Positions 17,059 to 25,195 are shown, numbered from the stretch's first letter. The stretch: 64,000 bases of DNA from Allochromatium tepidum (GCF_018409545.1 NZ_AP024564.1:62001-126000); one strand, 5' to 3'. The notes: generated from the sequence alone by a model not told the origin. Numbers and translations: made by a program.

Positions 17059-17100
17059 TAATCTTCTTTTAATCTATTTTTAATCCCTTCCTAATCTATT
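17059..17100 (+). repeat. AT-rich direct repeats, probable DNA-unwinding element of replicon A
   Basis: Four taatc(t/c) motifs start at 17059, 17070, 17081 and 17092, exactly 11 bases apart, inside an AT-rich block (17003-17100). Repeats of this kind are where initiators melt the origin. They are now 1.8 kb from the iterons because of the IS66 insertion. The remaining non-coding DNA up to 17263 shows nothing else that I can name. Confidence 0.7.
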
Positions 17101-17263
17101 GGGCGCGTCCCAAGCACCGAGCACATGGGTGCCGGACATCGTGGCACTCAGGCTGCATCCAGCGGATGCCAGTCGGCAAAACAGGGCGGGGAGAACCAGG
17201 GGCGGAACCCTGAGCGCTATACTCCCCAACCCAGACCACTGATGGCCAAAACAGGGCCACACC

Positions 17264-17563
17264 ATGATCGAGATCGAATACATCGTCCGTGACCGCCGGG
17301 GAGTGGAACGCTTGCGCACCGCCGACAAGAAGGCCGCCGAAGCCTATGACCGGATCCTGGAGAACGCCGAGCGGCTGGCCGACTGGCTGCGCGCCGGATC
17401 GGTGTTGCCGAACCTGCCCGATGAAGACCTGGAAACGCTGACGGTGCACCTAGCGCGTCATGCGCGCGAGGTCGAGTTGATCCTCAAAGGCAAGCCGGTG
17501 GAGTCCGGGCCGGATCCGGTGGTGAACGAACCGTCACCCAGGGTGACGAATGGCGTTCATTAG
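17264..17563 (+). CDS. YebG-like protein
   Basis: 99 residues. MIEIEYIVRDRRGVERLRTA, KKAAEAYDRILENAERLADW and HLARHAREVELILKG follow the layout of YebG, a small SOS-induced protein of unknown biochemical role. The C-terminal 20 residues are an extra tail. I find no clear LexA box just upstream. It stands alone between the AT-rich origin region and a 250-base non-coding stretch. Confidence 0.7.
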   Translation: MIEIEYIVRDRRGVERLRTADKKAAEAYDRILENAERLADWLRAGSVLPNLPDEDLETLTVHLARHAREVELILKGKPVESGPDPVVNEPSPRVTNGVH

Positions 17564-17719
17564 AGCGTACATCCATGCACGTTCGCATTGCGAAATATCA
17601 GGGTATTAAAGTCGGAAATAGATCGCTACTGCCACAATGTTGAGCGCATGAGGCGGTGATCTGGGTCTGAGCGTTCTGAGCCGTGTGTGCCGACTGCTTG
17701 ACAGGGGGCATCTTTGGTA

Positions 17720-17738
17720 TAAAATGAGAATCATTATC
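17720..17738 (+). promoter_or_regulatory. Fur-box-like site
   Basis: The 19 bases taaaatgagaatcattatc match the 19-base Fur consensus (gataatgataatcattatc) at 16 positions. The site is about 80 bases upstream of the small gene at 17818, within an otherwise non-coding region. It suggests iron-responsive control, which is inference from the match. Confidence 0.6.
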
Positions 17739-17817
17739 AAATAGACCCGCCAGCCACTCCAGATCGGATCGCCAAGCCGGGTGTTTCCTCAACCGCTCAT
17801 CTCGGGAGAAACACACC

Positions 17818-18102
17818 ATGTCCGCCCTGACGCACCACCTGGAACTCGACGACCTCACGCGCCTGGAAGCCTCGCACCTGCGCCGACGGCTTGCCGATCT
17901 CATTCATCAGTATGTCCGCGATCGCTCGGTCGCGCTGGCCGAGACCATCCTGTGCCATATCGACGCCCTGTGCCTGCACCCCACCGATTGTCGGGAACCC
18001 GATCAGCTGTGCGCCTATCGTCGGCTGGCCTGTCACTGGCGCTGCCTCGCCGAGGTGCAGCGTCTGCGCGAGCAACAGGGTGATTCGGGTTGGCAGCCTT
18101 GA
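17818..18102 (+). CDS. Small Cys/His-rich protein, unknown function
   Basis: 94 residues, start supported by a gggagaaa ribosome binding site. The middle is rich in Cys and His (CHIDALCLHPTDCREPDQLC then LACHWRC), which could hold a metal. The ends are helical and charged. I do not recognise a family. The Fur-like box upstream suggests it is made under iron limitation. Confidence 0.6.
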   Translation: MSALTHHLELDDLTRLEASHLRRRLADLIHQYVRDRSVALAETILCHIDALCLHPTDCREPDQLCAYRRLACHWRCLAEVQRLREQQGDSGWQP

Positions 18103-18155
18103 CGGGATGGATCAGGTGCCATTCATGAAACTCAGACTGGCTTGGAGCGGGGGCT

Positions 18156-18174
18156 GGATATACACTGTATATCC
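18156..18174 (+). promoter_or_regulatory. Perfect palindrome, probable antitoxin operator
   Basis: ggatatacactgtatatcc has 9-base arms around a single central C. It lies 26 bases before the ATG of the TacA-like gene, over the likely promoter. Ribbon-helix-helix antitoxins bind such sites to repress their own operon. Confidence 0.7.
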
Positions 18175-18200
18175 GCCCCCCTCTATTCATGAGGTGTTCC

Positions 18201-18497
18201 ATGTCCGCCATCCCAAGCTCGGTCACGGAGGCTCTTCCCACGACCCGACCGGTCAATCTGCGCGTGCGCGAGGATATCCGTGCGCTCATCGATCAGGCCG
18301 CCCGCAGTCAGGGCAAGTCGCGCTCGGAGTTCATGATCGACGCCGCACGCCTTGCCGCTGAGGACGCCCTGCTCGATCAGACCCTGGTGCGCGTCGATGC
18401 CGAGACCTACGCCCGGTTTCTGCAGGTGCTCGACCAGCCGCCCGCCGGCGAGGGCTTCGAGCGGTTGATGCGTGCACCGACGCCATGGGCGCGGTGA
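18201..18497 (+). CDS. TacA-like (DUF1778) ribbon-helix-helix antitoxin
   Basis: 98 residues. PVNLRVREDIRALIDQAARS and GKSRSEFMIDAARLAAEDAL are the DUF1778 core, followed by a toxin-binding tail (ETYARFLQVLDQPPAGEGFE). These antitoxins normally pair with a GNAT acetyltransferase toxin that blocks tRNA. No acetyltransferase follows, so it is an orphan. The ATG with gaggtg upstream is preferred over the ATG four codons earlier. Confidence 0.82.
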   Translation: MSAIPSSVTEALPTTRPVNLRVREDIRALIDQAARSQGKSRSEFMIDAARLAAEDALLDQTLVRVDAETYARFLQVLDQPPAGEGFERLMRAPTPWAR

Positions 18498-18504
18498 CAC
18501 TGGA

Positions 18505-18642
18505 GCAAAAAAACAGATCCAGAAGGGCTCGGGGGGATCCTGGGAACTGCTGGTCGAAGGTCGCGTTCACGCCCGCTTTAAATCTTTGGGTGAAGCAGCC
18601 GCCTATACCGCGTTTTTGAGCGGTGAACGCTACCCGGACTGA
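18505..18642 (+). other. Possible remnant of a small coding sequence
   Basis: An open frame reads GGSWELLVEGRVHARFKSLG and then EAAAYTAFLSGERYPD before a stop at 18640. It looks like genuine protein but has no usable start codon in frame, so it is either a broken gene or depends on a non-standard start. It sits where a TacT toxin would be expected but does not resemble an acetyltransferase. Confidence 0.3.
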
Positions 18643-18671
18643 CCTGACTGAGCCATCGGCTCTACCCCACG

Positions 18672-18703
18672 CCCCATCAGTCCTTGACTGATTGGGCTTT
18701 TTT
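18672..18703 (+). terminator. Rho-independent terminator
   Basis: ccccatcagtc and gactgattggg form an 11-base stem with one mismatch, followed by a run of T. It ends the plus-strand genes before the converging parB gene. Confidence 0.8.
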
Positions 18704-18741
18704 GCGTGCTATGCGCGAGAAAATAGATAGCTTTCTGGTAG

Positions 18742-19593
18742 CTATCTATCTAAATCGACACCCATCTTCTCCAATATATCGTCCAGAATATCCAGATTCT
18801 GGAACTCCAGCGTCAAGGTTCCCCGCTGTTGCTCGGCATCGTAGGCCAACCTCGCTTTCCAGCCACGTTGTTCAGCGATGGCCTGCTCCAGGGCCAAGGC
18901 ATTCGGGTCGCGCTCGATGAGCCCCTCCGATAACCCGTCCTCGGCCCCAAGCGCTCGACGTCTGGCCGACTGCTCGATGTCGCGCACCGAGGCACCGCGC
19001 TCCAGGATCCGCGCCACGATACGGGGCTGCTCTTTGTATCGAAAGCGCGTCAACGCTTTGGCGTGCCCCAGCGAGATCCCGCCACGCTTCAACGCCTCCT
19101 TCGCCACCGGATGCAGCCGCCGTTGCAACCGGCATCCATGGGAGAGCAGGGCAGGGGAAACCCCGTACTCCTTGGCGGCCTGTCTCCAGGTATAGCGAAT
19201 GTGGCGCTGTGCCAGTTCCCCCATTTTTGATTGGATCTCATCCACGATCGTCAGCAGGCGCCGGCCGATCGGCGATGTAGCCTCGGGCGATCGTTGTTCC
19301 TCGGCATTGAAGACCCGCACGAACTCCTGAGCTTCCGTCAAGGTCAGGTCGAGGATGACCGCCGGAATATCTGTTCGGAACAGATGACGCGCCAACTCAA
19401 GGGAGTCCCGTCCTGAGAGCAGTTCGTAGCGCGGGAAGCCCGGATTGCCGACGGATCGCACGATGACTGGATCGATCAGCCCCGATTCTTCCGCAAAGCG
19501 GAGTGCCTCTTGGCGTGGGGCGGGGCCGGGCGGCCAGGGCCAGTAGGCCGGTAGGTCGATATATTCCAGTCGAAGCGTTTGAATTTGGTGCAT
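18742..19593 (-). CDS. parB: ParB/RepB/Spo0J-family partition protein
   Basis: About 283 residues from MHQIQTLRLEYIDLPAYWPW. It has the ParB N-terminal domain (EESGLIDPVIVR, ELLSGRDSLELARHL) and the helix-turn-helix WRQAAKEYGVSPALLSHGCR followed by LKRGGISLGHAKALTRF. The C-terminal third is a charged dimerisation region. No ParA ATPase gene is adjacent, which is unusual. A 14-base palindrome containing CACGTG lies 28 bases upstream of the start. The longer upstream frame (to 19662) crosses that palindrome and is not preferred. Confidence 0.85.
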   Translation of the reverse strand: MHQIQTLRLEYIDLPAYWPWPPGPAPRQEALRFAEESGLIDPVIVRSVGNPGFPRYELLSGRDSLELARHLFRTDIPAVILDLTLTEAQEFVRVFNAEEQRSPEATSPIGRRLLTIVDEIQSKMGELAQRHIRYTWRQAAKEYGVSPALLSHGCRLQRRLHPVAKEALKRGGISLGHAKALTRFRYKEQPRIVARILERGASVRDIEQSARRRALGAEDGLSEGLIERDPNALALEQAIAEQRGWKARLAYDAEQQRGTLTLEFQNLDILDDILEKMGVDLDR

Positions 19594-19620
19594 GGTGCAT
19601 GAGAGGGCGGTTATCAAAGG

Positions 19621-19634
19621 TTGCCACGTGGCAA
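19621..19634. promoter_or_regulatory. ParS-like palindrome
   Basis: ttgccacgtggcaa is a perfect 14-base palindrome. Its centre CACGTG is the same as that of the chromosomal parS site (tgtttcacgtgaaaca). It lies between parB and the divergent EAL gene. It could be the partition centre or an autoregulatory ParB operator. I found only this one copy. Confidence 0.55.
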
Positions 19635-19822
19635 TTCTTATTTCTCGCCACGAAAAAAGCAAAAATTTACAGCGGCCTACGGGTAGTTTTTCTTTTTTTT
19701 AGGCGACTGATAGTCACGCCGCCGTCGGTGCTCAAGCCAAAAAATCCTCACGCGAAATTTACTTTAATAAAGAAAATGATACTATCAAACCACATTGCAA
19801 CTTTTACTGTAGAGAATTTGCC

Positions 19823-20647
19823 GTGAGCGTCCACTCTCTCCCCCTGCAACACATTCAACCTTGCGTGCATTGGGAACAGCCGCTTGGACGGTTCGGCGCG
19901 CTGTTCCCGGTCTTTCAGCCCATCGTTCCGTTGCGATGGACTGAAAACGACGAGGTCATGTACGAAATCCTCGCGCGGATCAAGTCGTGTCAAGGTTGGG
20001 TCTTGTCGCCGGCCGAGTTCATCGGCAGCCTGATTCCCGTCACAACCGTCGATCTTGAGATTCTGAAAATGATTCCGGAGATCCAGGCTGCGGCACCTCG
20101 ATCCACATTCACGATCAACGCCGCTCCCGCTAGTCTATGTAACGCGCAGTACCTGGAGCGGCTCAAGAGCCTTTGTTGCCACCGTGAGATTCACACCGGA
20201 CGACTGGTGCTGGAAGTGACGGAGGACCCCGTCGAGGTGCTGGCAGAAATCGAAGTGATGGATCATGTCGATGAGTTGCGTGAGATGGGGTTTCGAGTAG
20301 CACTTGATGATTTCGGCGCGGGCGGAAACGGGATCGGCCGACTGGCGGCGGGCCGCTTCGACATCATAAAGATGGCTCCGGCGATGGACATTTGCTCAGT
20401 GCGCTGTCGCGTGATCATCGAGAACGTGCTCAACATGATCGAAGGGCTCTCCAAGGTTGGAGAGGGGGATATGCAACTGGTGATCGAAGGCATCGAGACG
20501 CTTCAGCACCTCGACCAAGCGACTTACATCAACGCCCATTACGGACAAGGCTACATCATCAGTCCGCCGGTCGACGAGATCGTCAGCTACAGAAAGCTCC
20601 ATGAGCGTTTGAAGTGGTTGTTTGCTGAAAATTTGCGCTGTTGTTGA
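19823..20647 (+). CDS. EAL-domain protein, probable cyclic-di-GMP phosphodiesterase
   Basis: 274 residues, a stand-alone EAL domain starting with GTG. Key residues are present: EILAR (EAL motif position), TINAAP (Asn), LEVTED (Glu), DDFGAGGNG, IIKMAP (Lys), VIEGIET and YGQGYIISPP (Gln). With these it should be able to cleave cyclic di-GMP. No sensor domain or membrane segment is visible. Divergent from parB, with about 230 AT-rich bases between them. Confidence 0.85.
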   Translation: MSVHSLPLQHIQPCVHWEQPLGRFGALFPVFQPIVPLRWTENDEVMYEILARIKSCQGWVLSPAEFIGSLIPVTTVDLEILKMIPEIQAAAPRSTFTINAAPASLCNAQYLERLKSLCCHREIHTGRLVLEVTEDPVEVLAEIEVMDHVDELREMGFRVALDDFGAGGNGIGRLAAGRFDIIKMAPAMDICSVRCRVIIENVLNMIEGLSKVGEGDMQLVIEGIETLQHLDQATYINAHYGQGYIISPPVDEIVSYRKLHERLKWLFAENLRCC

Positions 20648-20652
20648 ACGTC

Positions 20653-20990
20653 ATGTACCCCACGGCTAAATGCATTTCGATCCGAAAAAAAACAACCGTA
20701 GTCATGGACATCCTAAACCGCCACCACTTTCGGGGGCGCTCCCTGCCCAACGGAGCCGTCTATGTCGGCCGCGGCACACCCCTGGGAAATCCGTTCGTCC
20801 TTGGCGAGCACGGAGATCGCGACGCCGTCATCGACCTCTACCAAACATGGCTGCACGAACGGATCGCCACACAGGATCCCATCATCCTGGCCGCTTTGGG
20901 CCGCCTGCGGTCGGCCGAGGCGTTGGTGTGTTCCTGTGCGCCGGCCCGCTGCCATGCCGAATGTATTCGCGATGTCGTCCAATACATCAA
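20653..20990 (+). pseudogene. 5' part of a DUF4326/A1S_2505/SLOG-type gene, broken by IS1595
   Basis: The frame encodes a DUF4326-like domain: RHHFRGRSLPNGAVYVGRGT, PLGNPFVLGEHGDRDAVIDL and LVCSCAPARCHAECIRDVVQ. IS1595 copy 2 interrupts it after DVVQYIN. Removing the element and one 8-bp target duplication joins the frame exactly to QGGLRALYGC on the other side, giving one long protein. The ORF now ends a few codons inside the IS, at 21030. Two starts are possible (20653 or 20704); the second lies right before the conserved part. Confidence 0.82.
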
Positions 20991-22025
20991 CCTGATTAGT
21001 TACGAACCTCAGCAGACTCGTCTCTTCTAGTCTACACTCTCAGTAGATGCCACTCACCGGAGACAGCTGATGCCTCAGAACACGATTCAGTTTCAGAAAG
21101 GCTTGAGTTTGCCGGAGTTTCTCCAGAACTACGGAACCGAGGACCAGTGCAAACAGGCCCTTGAACAGTGGCGTTGGCCGCAAGGCTTCGTCTGCCCGAG
21201 CTGCGGACACGCGGGTGAGCCGGTGCGCTTGCGCACGCGGGCGCTGTTGCAGTGTCGCCACTGTCATCATCAAACCTCACTGATCGCCGGAACGATCTTT
21301 GAGGCGACCAAGTTGCCGCTGACGACCTGGTTTTCGGCGATGTTTCTGCTGACACAGCAGAAAAACGGGATCTCGGCCCTGGAGCTCAAACGGCATCTGG
21401 GCGTGTCCTATTTGACGGCGTGGCGGGTTAAGCACAAATTGTTGCAAGTCATGAAAGAGCGCGACGATCAAACGCCGCTCAGCGGCGTCATCGAGGTCGA
21501 CGACGCCTACTGGGGCGGCGAGCACCACGGGGGCAAGCGCGGGCGCGGCTCACCGAACAAGGTTCCATTCATCGCCGCGCTCTCGTGCGACGAGGACAAC
21601 CACCCCATCGGCCTGCGCTTGGGTAAAGTCGCCGGCTTCCGCAAAACCGAGGTCGAACGCTTCGCCAAGCGCCACTTTGACCCCAGCGCCCTCATCCGCA
21701 CGGATGGATTGTCCTGCTTCAGCGCCATCGCCGCGGCCGGATTCGAGCACCAGCCGATCGTCACCGGCGGCGGCCACCCCAGCATGGAGATTCCTGAGTT
21801 CCAGTGGCTCAATACCGTGCTGGGCAACGTCAAAAACAGCCTGCAAGGCTCCTACCATCATCTCAGCGGCAAGCATCTGCCGCGCCACCTCGCCGAGTTC
21901 TGCTATCGCTTCAATCGCCGCTTCGACCTCGCCGCCATGCTGCCGCGCTTGGGCAAAGCCGCGGTGCGTACACCCCCAATGCCGCATCGCCTCCTCAAAC
22001 TAGCTGAGCTATGTTAATAATCAGG
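20991..22025 (+). mobile_element. IS1595-family insertion sequence, copy 2
   Basis: 1035 bp, nearly the same as 8517-9551. The terminal repeats CCTGATTA ... TAATCAGG are flanked by a perfect 8-bp target duplication tacatcaa (20983-20990 and 22026-22033), so this copy marks the exact ends of the element. Confidence 0.97.
21070..22017 (+). CDS. IS1595-family transposase (ISXO2-like)
   Basis: 315 residues with zinc ribbon and DDE-type core, as in copy 1 (zinc ribbon CPSCG/CRHC, EVDDAYWGG, RTDGLSCF). It differs at two residues (SAIAAAG and FCYRF). Complete. Confidence 0.95.
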   Translation: MPQNTIQFQKGLSLPEFLQNYGTEDQCKQALEQWRWPQGFVCPSCGHAGEPVRLRTRALLQCRHCHHQTSLIAGTIFEATKLPLTTWFSAMFLLTQQKNGISALELKRHLGVSYLTAWRVKHKLLQVMKERDDQTPLSGVIEVDDAYWGGEHHGGKRGRGSPNKVPFIAALSCDEDNHPIGLRLGKVAGFRKTEVERFAKRHFDPSALIRTDGLSCFSAIAAAGFEHQPIVTGGGHPSMEIPEFQWLNTVLGNVKNSLQGSYHHLSGKHLPRHLAEFCYRFNRRFDLAAMLPRLGKAAVRTPPMPHRLLKLAELC

Positions 22026-22979
22026 TACATCAATGACCAGGGCGGGCTTCGCGCCTTGTACGGCTGTCCCACACACAAAGACGGCGCACTCCCCCTGAAC
22101 GGCGAAATCTTCGTCTTCGGCTCTAACCTCGCCGGTCGCCATGGTGCCGGGGCCGCGCGTGTGGCCCGCGAACGCTTCGGTGCAATCCCTGGGCGTGGGA
22201 TCGGACGCATGGGCCAGTCCTACGCGCTCCCGACCAAAGATGCTGACCTGAACGTCTTGCCGCTGGAGGTGATCGAGGAGCACATCCGCTCCTTCGTGGA
22301 GTATGTGCGCGCTCATCCCGAGCAGCGCTTTTTTCTGACGCGCGTCGGGTGCGGCTTGGCCGGGTACGACGCTCGCGAGATCGCTCCGCTGTTCTACGAT
22401 CTGACGCCGACCCAAGTCAGCGTCCCACGCCCCTGGAAACCCTGGATCTGCACACACGCCCGGACCTATGCCGGAATCGGATCGCGGAACACGCCGGCCG
22501 AGATCTTGCGCCGAATGACCCGGATCGCCGAGCGCTTGAGTGTGCATGGTTATACGCTCCGTTCCGGAGCGGCAGAGGGGGCCGATTGTGCGTTTGAGGC
22601 CGGTGCCGATCGGTGCGAAATCTACCTGCCTTGGCCCGGCTTCAACGGCCACGAATCCGAACGCCACCACCTCTCCGATGAGGCGATGCGCTTGGCTGAG
22701 CAGCTGCATCCGGGGTGGGCGCAGCTGTCGCCGGCGGCGCGCAAGCTCATGACCCGCAATGGCTATCAGATCCTGGGGGCGGATCTGCGCTCCCCAGTGG
22801 ATTTTGTCGTGTGCTGGACGCCGGATGGCGCGCAAACAGAAGCCGAGCGGAGTCGTCTGACCGGCGGCACCGGTCAGGCCATCGCGCTGGCCGATCGGTG
22901 GGGCATCCCCATTTTCAATCTCGCGCGGCCAGGGGCGTTGGAGCAGCTTGGGGATCTGGTTCGGCAGCTTGTCGATTAG
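22011..22979 (+). CDS. 3' part of the interrupted gene: A1S_2505-like and SLOG (DprA/YspA-like) domains
   Basis: 322 residues as read from an ATG in the IS end. The first 110 residues contain GEIFVFGSNLAGRHGAGAAR and FLTRVGCGLAGYDAREIAPL, a macro-like phage-associated domain (A1S_2505 type). After a linker, ARTYAGIGSRNTPAEILRRM, LRSGAAEGADCAFEAGA and VCWTPDGAQTEAERS form a Rossmann-like SLOG domain that binds nucleotides or nucleotide-derived ligands. The fusion with DUF4326 before the IS insertion suggests a nucleotide-sensing or phage-related role, not shown. The truncated form could still be made from the ATG supplied by the IS. Confidence 0.78.
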   Translation: MLIIRYINDQGGLRALYGCPTHKDGALPLNGEIFVFGSNLAGRHGAGAARVARERFGAIPGRGIGRMGQSYALPTKDADLNVLPLEVIEEHIRSFVEYVRAHPEQRFFLTRVGCGLAGYDAREIAPLFYDLTPTQVSVPRPWKPWICTHARTYAGIGSRNTPAEILRRMTRIAERLSVHGYTLRSGAAEGADCAFEAGADRCEIYLPWPGFNGHESERHHLSDEAMRLAEQLHPGWAQLSPAARKLMTRNGYQILGADLRSPVDFVVCWTPDGAQTEAERSRLTGGTGQAIALADRWGIPIFNLARPGALEQLGDLVRQLVD

Positions 22980-23095
22980 CCATTTTGTGCCGCGAATGCA
23001 AAACCACGCCACACCAGCCGGACCTGTCCGGTCTGCGGGCTCGAACAGCTTCAATATGAGTTGCGCATTTTTGCGCAGTAATTTATATTTTAACG

Positions 23096-23722
23096 ATGTC
23101 ACGCAAACTGGTCAGCATCCGAGAGGCCGCCGATTTTTTCGGCGTCGCGGCGCAAACGCTGCGGCGCTGGGAGCGCGAAGGCAAGCTGATTCCCGATGAG
23201 CGCACCGCCGGCGGGCGGCGGCGCTATGACTTGGCCCGGTTGCGCCCGGAGCGCTTTCACGCCCCTGAGAGCGCCCGGCGCACGATCGCATATACGCGCG
23301 TCTCCAGCCACGACCAAAAAGCCGACCTGGAGCGTCAAAAGCAAGTGCTCGAACTGTATTGCGCCCGCCAGGGCTGGACCTTCGAGGTCATCGCCGATCT
23401 TGGGTCGGGGATGAACTATCACACAAAAGGCTTGAAACGCCTGCTCAATGAGGTGATTGAAGGACGCATCGGGCGGCTGGTCATCACCCACAAGGATCGG
23501 CTGCTGCGCTTCGGCGCGGAACTGGTGTTCGCGCTCTGCGAGGCCAAGCAGGTCGAAGTGGTCATCCTCAACCAAGGTGAGGACACCACCTTCGAGGAAG
23601 ATCTGGCGAGCGATGTACAGGAGCTCATCACCGTCTTCTCGGCCCGGCTCTACGACAGCCGCTCGCGCCGGAACCGCAAGCTCCTGGATGACGTGAAAAA
23701 GGCGGTGGAGGCCTCATGCTGA
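23096..23722 (+). CDS. tnpA: IS607-family serine recombinase TnpA
   Basis: 208 residues. A MerR-like helix-turn-helix (IREAADFFGVAAQTLRRWER) is followed by the serine resolvase domain: IAYTRVSSHDQKADLERQKQ with the catalytic Ser, ITHKDRLLRFGAELVFALC and ELITVFSARLYDSRSRRNRK. This order is specific to IS607. The stop overlaps the ATG of the tnpB fragment. Confidence 0.93.
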   Translation: MSRKLVSIREAADFFGVAAQTLRRWEREGKLIPDERTAGGRRRYDLARLRPERFHAPESARRTIAYTRVSSHDQKADLERQKQVLELYCARQGWTFEVIADLGSGMNYHTKGLKRLLNEVIEGRIGRLVITHKDRLLRFGAELVFALCEAKQVEVVILNQGEDTTFEEDLASDVQELITVFSARLYDSRSRRNRKLLDDVKKAVEASC

Positions 23723-24183
23723 TCGCCCACAAGATTGAACTGCGCCCGACGCCCGAGCAGGCCGATTACCTCAATCAGGCGTGCGGCGCACGGCGGCACT
23801 GTTACAACCACTTGCTGGAGCATTTCAGCCGGCCCGGCGTGAAGTGGTCGAAGGCGGCGGCCTACCAGCACTACATGACGGTCTTGCGCGTGGAGTTTCC
23901 CTGGTACGCCGAGGTCTCCAGCCGCGTCACGCGCAACGCCATCGATGATCCGGATGCCGCGTTCAAGGGGTTCTTTCGGCGCGTCAAGGCCGGTTCCAAG
24001 CATCCCGGCTATCCGCAGTTCAAGAAAAAGGACGTCAACGACTCCTTCGCCCTGCGTGAGCCGTCCAAGTTCGCTGTAGACGGGCGCACGTTGCGCATCG
24101 AGCGTCTCAAGTCACGCCTCGCGATGCGCCAACCGCTGCGCTTCACCGGTCAGACCAAGCAGGCGACGATCAGCAAGATTTAA
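23716..24183 (+). pseudogene. TnpB N-terminal fragment of the IS607 element
   Basis: 155 residues matching the N-terminus of TnpB: IELRPTPEQADYLNQACGAR, NHLLEHFSRPGVKWSKAA and FKGFFRRVKAGSKHPGYPQF. It stops after TISKI, before any RuvC motif, so the nuclease is absent. The cut coincides with the 3' end of the convergent gene at 24180, so a rearrangement removed the rest of the element. Confidence 0.85.
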
Positions 24184-24875
24184 AAAACCTTTGCTCGCAA
24201 ATGCTCAACATCCAAATCAATTTCGAACAAGAGGCGCCCGACCCCGGCGTTGTTTTTTCCCTCCTTGAACTCGATGCAGGCTTCAACCAATGAACCGAGC
24301 GCTTCACCCAAGATCTCTCGCGTCAGGGCATAGAGATCCTGCGTATCCACATCATCCAGAATCTGATCGGCTGTCAGCCGCTTCAACAGCCGCACAGGTG
24401 GATAGTCGTCTTCTATCAGCCGATAGCGGAGATTGAGCGTGTAGCCCTTTGGATGTGACTCCGGGGGTTCGGCCGCAGGACGAAGTCCGGCCTGATACAG
24501 ATTATGGGGAATCGAAGCCCCGGCTTTTTTCAAGCATTTGAGAACATGGCGGGGCTTGACGCGCTCCGAAAAATTCGGATCTGAGCATCCGCCGTGGTCA
24601 GTGTAGGAGCGCCAACGTACCACCCCATCGCGATGAAACGAATAGGCATGTCGAATTGTGATGATTTCGTACGTTAGCTTGTCATAGACGGCCAGGTAAG
24701 CTCGATCATCGGGCGCCGACCAGAAAAGCCGCATCGAGCGCGTGCTCAAACTTGGATACTTCATCTGGACGCCGTTCCGAAGCACGGCATCGATGTCATC
24801 GGGACTGAGCGATGTGCGCTCACTCAGACGCTGTTGCGCATGTTCTGTCAACGTGAAAATTTTTTTGCTCTGCAT
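24180..24875 (-). CDS. Hypothetical protein with DUF4258-like N-terminus
   Basis: 231 residues. FTLTEHAQQRLSERTSLSPD and DAVLRNGVQMKYP resemble DUF4258/BrnT-like small domains, but a long C-terminal region follows that I do not recognise. Codon use is less GC-rich than in the CRISPR island, which suggests separate origin. It sits between an IS607 fragment and an integrase remnant near a DNA methyltransferase, so a restriction or defence role is possible but unsupported. Confidence 0.55.
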   Translation of the reverse strand: MQSKKIFTLTEHAQQRLSERTSLSPDDIDAVLRNGVQMKYPSLSTRSMRLFWSAPDDRAYLAVYDKLTYEIITIRHAYSFHRDGVVRWRSYTDHGGCSDPNFSERVKPRHVLKCLKKAGASIPHNLYQAGLRPAAEPPESHPKGYTLNLRYRLIEDDYPPVRLLKRLTADQILDDVDTQDLYALTREILGEALGSLVEACIEFKEGKNNAGVGRLLFEIDLDVEHLRAKVF

Positions 24876-24938
24876 GTCGATTTGATTCGATTTCGCGCCG
24901 AACAGCCACGCCGGGCTGTCGGCGCTGTTTCCAACTAA

Positions 24939-25184
24939 ATCCGGCGCACGGCCTCAACTCAGCTCCACGAGCAAGGCTTCAATTCCGACTGGATCGAAAA
25001 GGCCCTCGCCCACGAGCAACAAGGAGTGCGGGGCGTCTACAACCGCGCGGAGTATCTCGCCCAGCGGCGCCAGATGTTGCAGTGGTGGGCCGACTTCGTG
25101 GACAGCCAGATTCAGGAGGGACGCGGCAAGGTTATCATTGGACCCTTCGGAAAGGCGTACCAAAGGCGTACCAGTCGGCGTCGT
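24939..25184 (+). pseudogene. C-terminal remnant of a tyrosine (P4-like) integrase
   Basis: The frame from 24939 reads TQLHEQGFNSDWIEKALAHE, then VRGVYNRAEYLAQRRQMLQW and WADFVDSQIQ. This is the typical C-terminal tail of P4-type phage and island integrases, after the catalytic Tyr. A stop lies just upstream (24936) and everything before it is missing. It records a lost integrative element here. The following bases run into the methyltransferase 3' end. Confidence 0.75.
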
Positions 25185-25195
25185 GAAGATTTGGG

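Noticed and set aside
22980-23095. Zinc-ribbon-like peptide (TCPVCGLEQLQYELRIFAQ) in frame after the SLOG gene stop
   Set aside because: It would need read-through of a TAG stop and lies just before the IS607 element; too short to separate from chance.
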